Positions 1 to 5,169 of a stretch of 8,108 nucleotides of DNA are shown here, piece after piece (position 1 is the stretch's first letter; every line of letters starts with the position of its first letter). The stretch is taken from positions 1-8,108 of the forward strand of contig DVKA01000190.1 of assembly GCA_018716365.1 (NCBI GenBank), given 5' to 3'. The position numbers and the translations under genes are program-made. The stretch is from Candidatus Caccocola faecipullorum. Its GTDB lineage: Bacteria > Synergistota > Synergistia > Synergistales > Synergistaceae. A model generated the notes under the pieces. The model had not been told where the DNA came from, made no database searches, and was given only the letters and a program-made list of their open reading frames with translations.

Positions 1-21
1 CTTTTTATTTTTCGCGGGGGC

Positions 22-50
22 TTCGGGCGGGCGCGTCGTGATGATAGAAT
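22..50 (+). promoter_or_regulatory. Possible promoter of the PDZ-domain protein gene
   Basis: TAGAAT at 45-50 resembles a -10 box (5 of 6 consensus bases). TTCGGG lies 17 nt upstream at 22-27 and is a poor -35 match. The spacing to the gene (85) is suitable, but the GC-rich upstream sequence makes this a weak call. Confidence 0.25.
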
Positions 51-84
51 AAAGCTGCGAAGTACAGCGAAAGGAGAGATTTTT

Positions 85-966
85 ATGAAGAAGTTTATCG
101 CGGCGCTGCTCGCCGTGCTCGTTGCGGCGACTTCCGCCGCGGCCTATCCACCGCCTCCGCCTCCGAGAAGGTACGGCCCTCCGCCGCCTCCCCCGCCGCC
201 GCACCATCACCGCCATCCGCACGATTACTGCGACGACGCTGGGCTTTTCGGCGGGCTCGCGGTCGGGCTGATGATAGGCGCGCTCGCGAGCAGCCAGCAG
301 GAGCAGGCCGCCGCGCAGGCGAACGCGAAGGCCGAGGAGGAGCGGCGCGCCTATGAGCGTGAGGTTTCCGAGATCCGCGACGCTGCGCGGCAGCTCGCCG
401 AGGCGCAGAGCGTGAATGTGATGCAGATTATTTCAAAGCTCGGGCCCGACCACGCGCTTGAGGATCTCGATAATTACTGGCAGGCGAACGGCAGGCCGAC
501 GCTTCAGGATGTGAACAGGCCGCCGCGCAAGCTGAAGATTGCGGGATTTTCGCAGAATATGACGCTGCTTTACGACATCAACCGCGAGCAGAGCACGGTG
601 ACCGTCACGGTGAGCGCGCCGGATTACCACGTCTCCGAGAGCCGCACGATGCCTTACGTCTACGCGCCTCCGGCGGCTCCGGCTGCGGGCGGCGGCGTTG
701 AGAAGCTGCTGGGCTTCACCGTTTCGGACGATTCGCGCAGCCGCGAGGGCTTCCTTGTGGTTACCTCCGTCGTCCCCTCGACGGTCGCGGCCTACGCGGG
801 AGTGAAGAGCGGTTCGGTGCTCTGCGCCGTGGACGGCAACAGCACGGCGAACGTGAGCGCCGCGCAGATGGAGGCCTACGTCGGAGGCCGCGCGGCCGCG
901 GGCGCGGCTGTGAAGCTTACGATCGCCGACGGCGGCGCGCGCCGCACGCTGGAGCTGAGGCCGTAG
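85..966 (+). CDS. Exported proline/histidine-rich protein with C-terminal PDZ-like domain
   Basis: I do not recognise a named family for the whole 293-residue protein. Residues 1-20 form a Sec signal peptide (Lys-Lys start, hydrophobic core, Ala-rich end with cleavage likely after A20). The mature protein begins with two polyproline runs (22-27 and 32-39) and a histidine cluster (40-46). A glycine-rich hydrophobic segment (about 52-68) resembles a glycine zipper or membrane segment. An Ala/Glu/Gln-rich stretch at 71-110 is predicted coiled coil. Residues 145-190 are beta-rich. Residues 205-293 look like a PDZ domain: the pattern of a GF motif, VVPSTVAAYAGVKSGSVL and then VDG is typical of PDZ peptide-binding folds. 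A role in envelope scaffolding or binding of periplasmic protein tails is inference. The start is supported by AAGGAGAG at 71-78, with GGAGAG ending 6 nt before ATG. The gene stands alone and a terminator follows. Confidence 0.8.
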   Translation: MKKFIAALLAVLVAATSAAAYPPPPPPRRYGPPPPPPPPHHHRHPHDYCDDAGLFGGLAVGLMIGALASSQQEQAAAQANAKAEEERRAYEREVSEIRDAARQLAEAQSVNVMQIISKLGPDHALEDLDNYWQANGRPTLQDVNRPPRKLKIAGFSQNMTLLYDINREQSTVTVTVSAPDYHVSESRTMPYVYAPPAAPAAGGGVEKLLGFTVSDDSRSREGFLVVTSVVPSTVAAYAGVKSGSVLCAVDGNSTANVSAAQMEAYVGGRAAAGAAVKLTIADGGARRTLELRP

Positions 967-996
967 AGATAAAATCCGGCAAACGGACGAACGCCG

Positions 997-1032
997 GCCG
1001 CCGCCCCAAGACACGGGCGGCGGTCTTTGTTG
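997..1032 (+). terminator. Rho-independent terminator-like hairpin after the PDZ protein gene
   Basis: A perfect 9-bp GC-only stem (CCGCCGCCC at 998-1006 with GGGCGGCGG at 1015-1023) has an 8-nt loop and is followed by TCTTTGTTGT. The T tract is interrupted, so termination may be partial. It lies 31 nt after the stop codon and separates this gene from the toxin-antitoxin promoter. Confidence 0.65.
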
Positions 1033-1050
1033 TGCTTGTCGCAATATATT

Positions 1051-1070
1051 TGCTTGCGTATGCTTGCGTT
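1051..1070 (+). repeat. Tandem 10-bp direct repeat upstream of the RelB-type antitoxin
   Basis: TGCTTGCGTA (1051-1060) is followed directly by TGCTTGCGTT (1061-1070), 9 of 10 bases identical. It overlaps the likely -35 box and adjoins the palindromic operator, so it may be an additional protein-binding site. It could also be chance. Confidence 0.5.
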
Positions 1071-1087
1071 TACAATATAATTGTAAA
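1054..1087 (+). promoter_or_regulatory. Promoter and palindromic operator of the RelB/RelE-type locus
   Basis: The -35 candidate TTGCGT (1054-1059) is separated by 16 nt from a consensus -10 TATAAT (1076-1081). A perfect palindrome covers the -10 box: TTTACAAT (1069-1076), a 3-nt centre, then ATTGTAAA (1080-1087). RelB-family antitoxins bind such palindromes through an N-terminal ribbon-helix-helix and repress their own operon, so this is the natural operator. The binding itself is inference. Confidence 0.7.
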
Positions 1088-1104
1088 AAAGGAGAGTGAA
1101 CGAT

Positions 1105-1410
1105 ATGGCTAACACTACGGCGGTCTACGCGCGCATCGACACGAAGCTGAAGGAAAACGCGGAGGATATTCTCGCGCAGCTCGGAATTTCGCCTTCGAGC
1201 GCGATACAGATGTTTTACAGCAAAATCGTACTGACGCGCGGGATGCCCTTCGAGCTGCGCCTGCCGTACCCCAAGCCGACGGCGATAGGCGGCATGACGC
1301 GCGAAGAACTCGACGCGGAGCTGGAGAAAGGGCTCGACGATATAAGAAGAGGCGAAGTATATTCTGCCGAAGAAGTTGACAGAGAACTGGCAGAGGAATT
1401 CGGGATATGA
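1105..1410 (+). CDS. RelB/DinJ-family type II antitoxin
   Basis: This 101-residue protein is a typical RelB/DinJ-family antitoxin. The N-terminal part (about 4-50) has the family pattern ARIDTKLKENAEDIL, then LGISPSSAIQMFY and GMPFEL, which forms the ribbon-helix-helix DNA-binding and dimerisation module. The acidic C-terminal half (about 65-101) is the flexible segment that would wrap around and neutralise the toxin. The start is the ATG at 1105 because GGAGAG (1091-1096) lies 8 nt upstream. A GTG at 1096 in the same frame sits inside that ribosome binding site and is rejected. The stop codon overlaps the toxin start by 4 nt (ATGA at 1407-1410), so the two were translationally coupled. The gene is intact although its toxin partner is broken, leaving an orphan antitoxin that can still repress its own promoter. 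Confidence 0.93.
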   Translation: MANTTAVYARIDTKLKENAEDILAQLGISPSSAIQMFYSKIVLTRGMPFELRLPYPKPTAIGGMTREELDAELEKGLDDIRRGEVYSAEEVDRELAEEFGI

Positions 1411-1680
1411 CGGCAGGCAAATACTGCATTCGCTATTCCACGCAAGCGAAAAAAGACATTAAGGCGATTTTTTCTTACATTGCATATTCACTCGAAGCAC
1501 GGCAGACGGCGGACCGTCAGGCGGGCAGAATAAGGGACGCCGTCCGCGCGCTTGACTTTTTGCCGGAAAGACACCCCGTCGTCGATTGGGAGCCGTGGCG
1601 TTCGAGAATGATTCGCAGGCTGTCGGTAAATATAGTCACTTATAGCCTCTTAACTTTATAAGAAAAAACAACGTCATCTC

Positions 1681-1775
1681 GTCATGCCGCGCTCCGACGC
1701 GGCATCGAGTGGCTTTCAGTTCCGTAGCAAATGGGAATTCAAAGACGCTAGACTCCGCGTCAAGCGCGGAGTGAC
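1681..1775. repeat. Inverted pair of palindromic units inside the element (pair A)
   Basis: Unit 1 is GTC then ATGCCGCG (1684-1691), a 6-nt loop and CGCGGCAT (1698-1705), a perfect 8-bp hairpin. Unit 2 is in opposite orientation: ACTCCGCG (1752-1759), a 5-nt loop and CGCGGAGT (1765-1772), followed by GAC. Read on the same strand, the two units align along their length (GTCA, hairpin, then a CGAG or CTAG tail). This is the widespread GTCATnCC type of dispersed palindromic repeat. Read as protein on the minus strand it gives the RHSALDAESS string often seen in spurious ORFs. Confidence 0.8.
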
Positions 1776-1831
1776 GAATGGCTTCATCTCTCTCTGAAGT
1801 TAAACAAGCATAACCAAACAACTAAACAAAT

Positions 1832-1967
1832 TATGTCATTCCCGCAACCTTCTGGCTGGAATCTCCGTGATAAACGTTAGAGACGGCAAAGTATCGTATG
1901 CACTTCGTTTCAGCCTCTAACGGTTCATGACGGAGATGCCAGCCAGAAGCATTGCTGGCATGACATA
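1832..1967. repeat. Long imperfect inverted repeat inside the element (pair B)
   Basis: The arms at about 1832-1884 and 1911-1967 are inverted copies of each other over some 50 bases with a few mismatches and 1-nt gaps. Each arm contains its own hairpin: ATTCCCGC (1838-1845) with GCTGGAAT (1855-1862), one mismatch; and ATGCCAGC (1936-1943) with GCTGGCAT (1954-1961), perfect. Both arms follow the plan of pair A: GTCA, hairpin, then a CT-starting tail. The whole could form a large cruciform in DNA or a stable stem in RNA. Confidence 0.82.
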
Positions 1968-2128
1968 GTTTTTGTTGTGTAGTTAAGTGTCTATAATTAC
2001 GTCGTTTATTATCGTGTCGAGCCAGAACAAAGCATCGTCAAAATAATGCGCATCACTTACGGCGGAAGAGATGTCAAAAACATAACCGGCGCGGAAGAGC
2101 TGTAATTTCCCGTTTTGCAGACAAGCAG

Positions 2129-2160
2129 CGCCGCCTGCCGTGCGAACGCGGCCGGCGGCG
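2129..2160. terminator. GC-rich hairpin between convergent toxin remnant and reductase gene
   Basis: CGCCGCCTGCCG (2129-2140) pairs with CGGCCGGCGGCG (2149-2160), 11 of 12 positions, with an 8-nt loop. It sits between two convergent genes, where a bidirectional terminator is expected. Neither side has a T tract, so it could instead be a transcript-end barrier or block 3' exonucleases. Confidence 0.4.
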
Positions 2161-2182
2161 TACTGAAGCGCGCGGCGTTACG

Positions 2183-3091
2183 TTAATACCAGTCGTGTTT
2201 TTCGTTTCTGTCGAGCGCGTTTATTTTCTCCATTTCTTCGTCCGTCAGCTCAAAGCCGAATATGTCGAGGTTTTCGCGGATGTGCGCCGGATTCGACGAT
2301 CCGGGGATTACGGCGACGCCTTTCTGGAGGTTCCAGCGCAGTATCGCCTGCGCCGGCGTGACGCCGTGGGCCTGCGCTATTTCTTTTATCGTCTCATTGC
2401 CCAGCAGTTCCGCCGTCCAGCCGCGCCCTCCGAACGGATACCAGCCCTGCACCGCTATGCCGATGCTGTGGATGTATGGGATTACGTCGTTTTCCTGATA
2501 GTATGGGTGGATTTCGTTCTGCACGAGCGCCGGCTTGATTTTCACCTTAGGCAGGAATTCTTTCAGCTCTTTCACGTACCAGTTGGAGAGGCCGAGCGAA
2601 CGGATTTCTCCGCGCGCGGCGGCGCGTTCCATCGCGCGGTAGGCTGCTGCGTCGCCCGCCCCCGGGTGATGCAGCAGCATCATGTCTATGTACCCTATGT
2701 CGAGTTTGCGAAGAGCTTCCGCTATGGCTTTTTCCGCGTCGCCGAACTGGCTGGGATAGAGCTTCGTTATGACGAAAATCTCTTCCCTCGGCACGCCGGA
2801 GTCGCGCACTGCGCGGCCTACGGCGGCTTCGTTGTGGTACATGTAGGCCGTGTCTATCAGCCGTCCGCCGGCTTTAAGCAGCGCCGTGACGGAATTGTAG
2901 CATTCTTCGTCCGATAGGCTGTATGTGCCGAGGCCCGCTATGGGCATTCTGCGCCCGTCGTTGAGCGTTACGCTCTTCGTCTCAAAGTCGAAGCCGCCGG
3001 GATTTTTTATATTTTCCCGCGCGGCGGCGGGCACGGCGTTCAGTATGAACGGCGCAAGCGTCAAAACAAAAAACAAAATCGTCAGCTTCAT
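2183..3091 (-). CDS. Aldo/keto reductase with N-terminal export signal
   Basis: This 302-residue NAD(P)H-dependent aldo/keto reductase resembles the 2,5-diketo-gluconate reductase group. The catalytic tetrad is visible: D80 and Y85 in LIDTAYMYHNE, K110 in VITKLYPSQF and H141 in LLHHPG. Later family motifs include GLSNW, ALVQNEIHPYYQ and, near the end, the cofactor-loop motif IPGSSNPAHIRENLDIF. The (beta/alpha)8 barrel normally begins about where KSVTLNDGRRMP starts (39-50). Ahead of it are about 25 residues that look like a Sec signal peptide or membrane anchor: MK, a hydrophobic core TILFFVLTLAPFIL and AVPAAA before the mature part. There is no twin-arginine motif or lipobox cysteine. Export is odd for a soluble-cofactor enzyme. 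The start is the ATG at 3091, with AAGGAAAG just upstream; a TTG six codons earlier lacks a ribosome site. It is last in a three-gene operon. Confidence 0.88.
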   Translation of the reverse strand: MKLTILFFVLTLAPFILNAVPAAARENIKNPGGFDFETKSVTLNDGRRMPIAGLGTYSLSDEECYNSVTALLKAGGRLIDTAYMYHNEAAVGRAVRDSGVPREEIFVITKLYPSQFGDAEKAIAEALRKLDIGYIDMMLLHHPGAGDAAAYRAMERAAARGEIRSLGLSNWYVKELKEFLPKVKIKPALVQNEIHPYYQENDVIPYIHSIGIAVQGWYPFGGRGWTAELLGNETIKEIAQAHGVTPAQAILRWNLQKGVAVIPGSSNPAHIRENLDIFGFELTDEEMEKINALDRNEKHDWY

Positions 3092-3120
3092 AGTCTTTCC
3101 TTTCTGCAAAAATTCCGCCG

Positions 3121-3149
3121 GAGCGCCGCGTTTTGAAGCAGAGGCGCTC
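3121..3149 (-). other. Intercistronic hairpin between flavoprotein and second reductase
   Basis: GAGCGCC (3149-3143, minus strand) pairs with GGCGCTC (3127-3121), 7 bp with a 15-nt loop, starting at the last base of the flavoprotein stop codon. A TTTTT run follows about 8 nt later on the minus strand. It may be a weak attenuator lowering expression of the distal gene, or an RNA-stability element. Confidence 0.35.
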
Positions 3150-3778
3150 TATCTAATGAAGTTCGTCCAGCCATCCGTCTCCGGCGCGCGCGGGGTTATG
3201 CCGCGCTCGCGGCCGGCTTCTATACATTTGAGCAGCCATGCCATATTATGGCCGAGGTTGCGCATCGTCTGAAGCCCTTCTTCGTCGCGCTCTATCTCCT
3301 CCGGCGCGGTGCCGTGCGCCATGTTCCAGTAGGTTGACGAGACGACCGGCATGCAGGCGTCTGTGAAGTATTTGTTAAGCACGTCGAGCGACGCCGTCGT
3401 TCCCGCGCGGCGCGCCGTTACTATCGCGGCTCCGGGCTTGAATTTAAAATGTTCGCCGCCAGCGTAGAACATCCTGTCGAGCAGGGCGAGGAACTGTCCC
3501 GTGGGGTGAGCGTAGTAGACTGGCGAGCCGAAGATGAAGCCGTCCGCCGCGGCCGCCTTTTCCAGCCAGCCGTTCAGCATGTCGTCTTCGTAGACGCAGC
3601 GCCCGTTTCCCCCGCTGTGGCAGAAGCCGCAGCCCATGCAGTCCCACACGGGGCTGTCGCCCATCTGGAGAATTTCCGTCTCTATCCCTTCGTCGTTCAG
3701 CGCAGAGGCCGCTTCCGAGAGCGCCCTGTATACGCAGCCGTTTTTCCGCGTGCTGCCGTTGAGCAAAAGTACTTTCAT
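3149..3778 (-). CDS. Flavodoxin-like NAD(P)H FMN reductase / iron-sulfur flavoprotein
   Basis: This 209-residue protein belongs to the NADPH-dependent FMN reductase family, which has a flavodoxin-like fold. The N-terminus MKVLLLNGSTRKNG is the FMN phosphate-binding loop. GSPVYYAHPTG (84-94) is the second flavin-contacting motif. Between them, C47, C50, C53 and C61 form CX2CX2CX7C, like the compact motif that binds a 4Fe-4S cluster in iron-sulfur flavoproteins of anaerobes. The last cysteine spacing is two residues longer than the X5 form I recall as common. It probably carries electrons between pyridine nucleotide, flavin and cluster; the partner is unknown. ATG 3778 is chosen because it places the flavin loop at the usual N-terminal position. 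GGGAGG lies about 13 nt upstream, a little far, and an ATG at 3817 would overlap the preceding gene. The gap to that gene is 20 nt, so the genes are co-transcribed. Confidence 0.85.
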   Translation of the reverse strand: MKVLLLNGSTRKNGCVYRALSEAASALNDEGIETEILQMGDSPVWDCMGCGFCHSGGNGRCVYEDDMLNGWLEKAAAADGFIFGSPVYYAHPTGQFLALLDRMFYAGGEHFKFKPGAAIVTARRAGTTASLDVLNKYFTDACMPVVSSTYWNMAHGTAPEEIERDEEGLQTMRNLGHNMAWLLKCIEAGRERGITPRAPETDGWTNFIR

Positions 3779-3798
3779 TGTCGTTCCGTTTCCTCCCG

Positions 3799-4743
3799 TT
3801 ACATCTCTTTTTCCCATTCGCGCAGAGTGCTGACTTCGGCTTCGCCGCCGAGCGCTTCAAGCCGCGCCGTCTCCTCTGCGTTCAATTCTACATTTGCAGC
3901 CGCCGCAGCCTCTTCGACCTGTTTCACCTTCGTTACCCCGATTATGGGGAGCGTGCCTTTCGCTATGGCCCAAGCAGTGGCCGCCTGTGCGGGGCTGATT
4001 CCATGGCGGCCGCCTATTTTTTTCAGCTCGGAGACGAGCGCGTCCAGCTCCTTCAATCTTGCGTTGTACGCCGCGCCTCGGCCAGAGCCTTCCGGGAACG
4101 GGTGGGCCGCATCATACCGGCCGGTGAGCGCGCCCTGTTCAAGCACCATGTAGGAGAAGAAGATTATTCCGTTTTCTTTGCAGTACTCAAGGATTCCGGC
4201 CTTCTCCGACGAGCGGTGCAGAAGGCTGAAGTGATTTTGTACGGCGGAAATTTTCAGCCCCGCGCCGGCCAGTATCTCGCCCGCGCGCTTTATCTCCGCT
4301 AGATTATGGTTCGAGACCCCTATCGATTTTATGCGGCCGCTCTTGGCGAGAGGGATGAGCTGCGGCGTCCAGCGTTCGACGTCCATCGGGTTGTGAATCC
4401 AGTAAATGTCGATAACGTCAGTGTGCAGGCGCGCCATGCTTCCATCGAGCATATCGCGCATCGCTTCCGCGCCTTCTCCCGCTATCTGCGGCGTGAATTT
4501 CGTTGAAATAATCACATCGCCGCGGCGCGCGTTCTTTATAAAATCTCCCAGTATCCTCTCCGAGCTGCCTTCTCCGTACACTGCGGCGGTGTCCCATAAA
4601 TTCAGGCCGAGTTCCATCGCCCTATCGAAAACGGGCTTCAGCTCGCTCTCGGAAAGATTGTTTCCAAACACTTGGTCTCCCCCGGCCGCGCCGGCTCCCC
4701 ACGCCCACGCGCCCAGAGCTATTTTCGGTAATTTGCAGGTCAT
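3799..4743 (-). CDS. Aldo/keto reductase, cytoplasmic
   Basis: This 314-residue enzyme has a full aldo/keto reductase barrel. The tetrad is D51 and Y56 in NLWDTAAVYGEGSSE, K82 in STKF and H117 in YWIHNP. Other family motifs are IKSIGVSNHN, the QNHFSLLHR strand and GVTKVKQVEEA in the C-terminal cofactor-binding region. It is of the type with an early GAWAWG stretch, close to the broad oxidoreductase group around E. coli YdbC-like and plant-type AKRs. It would reduce a carbonyl compound or oxidise an alcohol with NADP(H); the substrate cannot be read from sequence. There is no export signal, in contrast to the other reductase of this operon, with which it shares only family motifs. GGAGG lies 10 nt before the ATG. 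It is the first gene of the leftward operon and is divergent from the second toxin-antitoxin locus. Confidence 0.88.
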   Translation of the reverse strand: MTCKLPKIALGAWAWGAGAAGGDQVFGNNLSESELKPVFDRAMELGLNLWDTAAVYGEGSSERILGDFIKNARRGDVIISTKFTPQIAGEGAEAMRDMLDGSMARLHTDVIDIYWIHNPMDVERWTPQLIPLAKSGRIKSIGVSNHNLAEIKRAGEILAGAGLKISAVQNHFSLLHRSSEKAGILEYCKENGIIFFSYMVLEQGALTGRYDAAHPFPEGSGRGAAYNARLKELDALVSELKKIGGRHGISPAQAATAWAIAKGTLPIIGVTKVKQVEEAAAAANVELNAEETARLEALGGEAEVSTLREWEKEM

Positions 4744-4902
4744 CAGTTCAATTCCTCCTAAGCGTCATAAGTTATTCATCACGCCTTATTATCTCCGTGC
4801 AGGACATAGTATGTATAATACTTATTGCCTATCCCAAAATATAACTTTGAGGCATAGCGCAGGCATCGGCAGTAAAAGGCGAGTGGACGAAACGCAAAAC
4901 AT

Positions 4903-4938
4903 AAATCGCACGATATTGGTATAATTATTGTACGATTT
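4903..4938 (+). promoter_or_regulatory. Promoter -10 box enclosed by operator half-sites of the Phd/PIN locus
   Basis: AAATCGCACGATA (4903-4915) and TATTGTACGATTT (4926-4938) are inverted copies matching at 11 of 13 positions. The 10-nt spacer ends with a consensus -10 box TATAAT (4920-4925). I see no good -35 box at the right distance. The layout suits autorepression by the Phd/YefM-type antitoxin encoded 15 nt downstream: a bound dimer pair would cover the -10 region. Binding is inferred from the family. Confidence 0.68.
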
Positions 4939-4952
4939 AAGGAGGGAATGGC

Positions 4953-5168
4953 ATGCCCATCACAGCAACGGAATTGAAGGCAAATCTTGGCAAGTATCTT
5001 CAAATGGCCGAAAAAGAAGACGTTTATATAACGCGCAACGGCAAGGTGGTCGCGCGGCTCACAGCGCCTTATAAGAATAAAAGGGCGATTGCGGAATCGC
5101 TTTTCGGCATCATCCCGGCAGATATAACGCTTGAGGAAGCGCGGGACGAAAGACTGAACGGGATATAA
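4953..5168 (+). CDS. Phd/YefM-family antitoxin
   Basis: This 71-residue protein has the Phd/YefM antitoxin signature: MPITATELKANLGKYLQMAEKEDVYITRNGKVVARL (shown here in part as TELKANLGKYL and ITRNGKVVARL) covers about residues 1-36 and forms the DNA-binding and dimer module. The remaining 35 residues are the toxin-neutralising tail, ending in an acidic helix around ITLEEARDERL. The family neutralises a toxin by masking it and represses its own operon. GGAGGG (4941-4946) lies 6 nt before the ATG. The stop codon is one base from the PIN toxin start, so the two are a single operon. Pairing of a Phd-type antitoxin with a PIN toxin rather than a RelE, YoeB or Doc toxin is known but is less usual than VapB partners. 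Confidence 0.9.
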   Translation: MPITATELKANLGKYLQMAEKEDVYITRNGKVVARLTAPYKNKRAIAESLFGIIPADITLEEARDERLNGI

Positions 5169-5169
5169 G

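Larger units (their letters stand above)
1633..1993. mobile_element. MITE-like non-autonomous element with TA target duplication
   Basis: This 361-bp element lies inside the toxin gene. Its ends are short imperfect inverted repeats: TAGTCACTTA at 1633-1642 and, read inward on the other strand from 1993, TAGACACTTA (9 of 10 match). A TA dinucleotide flanks each side (1631-1632 and 1994-1995), and removing one TA with the element restores the toxin frame exactly, which fixes the boundaries. A TA duplication is characteristic of IS630/Tc1/mariner transposases, so the element was probably moved in trans by one. It encodes no transposase. Its ends resemble those of neisserial Correia elements in form (TATAG, four bases, TTAA on the right end), an analogy rather than proof of kinship. 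It is more AT-rich than the genes around it and contains two inverted pairs of hairpin units. Confidence 0.88.
1407..2105 (+). pseudogene. RelE/ParE-family toxin gene interrupted by a 361-bp insertion
   Basis: The 5' part (1407-1632) encodes residues 1-75 of a RelE/ParE-family toxin, with the helical start YSTQAKKDIKAIFSYIA and the FLPERHP and MIRRLSVN motifs. As it stands, the frame runs into the inserted element, adds nine foreign residues and stops at 1659-1661. The missing 3' part resumes at 1996. Joining 1407-1632 to 1996-2105 gives one open frame of 111 codons plus TAA. Across the junction it reads RRLSVNNYVVYYRVEP, and near the end KIMRITYGGRD, both standard for the strand-rich C-terminus of this family. 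RelE-family toxins are usually mRNA interferases and ParE toxins gyrase inhibitors; I cannot tell which this was. The 84-residue truncated product lacks the last strands, where catalytic residues lie in RelE relatives, so it is probably inactive. The gene overlaps the antitoxin stop by 4 nt. Confidence 0.93.

Noticed and set aside
1096..1104. GTG start for the RelB-type antitoxin three codons upstream
   Set aside because: The GTG is the end of the GGAGAG ribosome site itself. The ATG at 1105 has correct spacing and the usual family N-terminus.
1636..1821. 61-codon minus-strand ORF with RHSALDAESS
   Set aside because: It lies wholly inside the inserted element, and this string is what GTCATnCC palindromic repeats give when translated. 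There is no ribosome site or family support.
1681..1967. CRISPR array made of the repeated hairpin units
   Set aside because: Units are in alternating orientation, differ in sequence and are unevenly spaced. No cas genes are present.
1633..1993. Target duplication of TATA rather than TA for the element
   Set aside because: Rejoining with TATA puts the toxin C-terminus out of frame. Only TA restores it.
2195..2917. 240-codon plus-strand ORF opposite the exported reductase
   Set aside because: It is antisense shadow of a gene with a full catalytic tetrad, with no domain signature of its own.
3449..4302. Plus-strand ORFs opposite the flavoprotein and first reductase
   Set aside because: They are shadow frames of GC-rich genes, with no ribosome site or recognisable motif.
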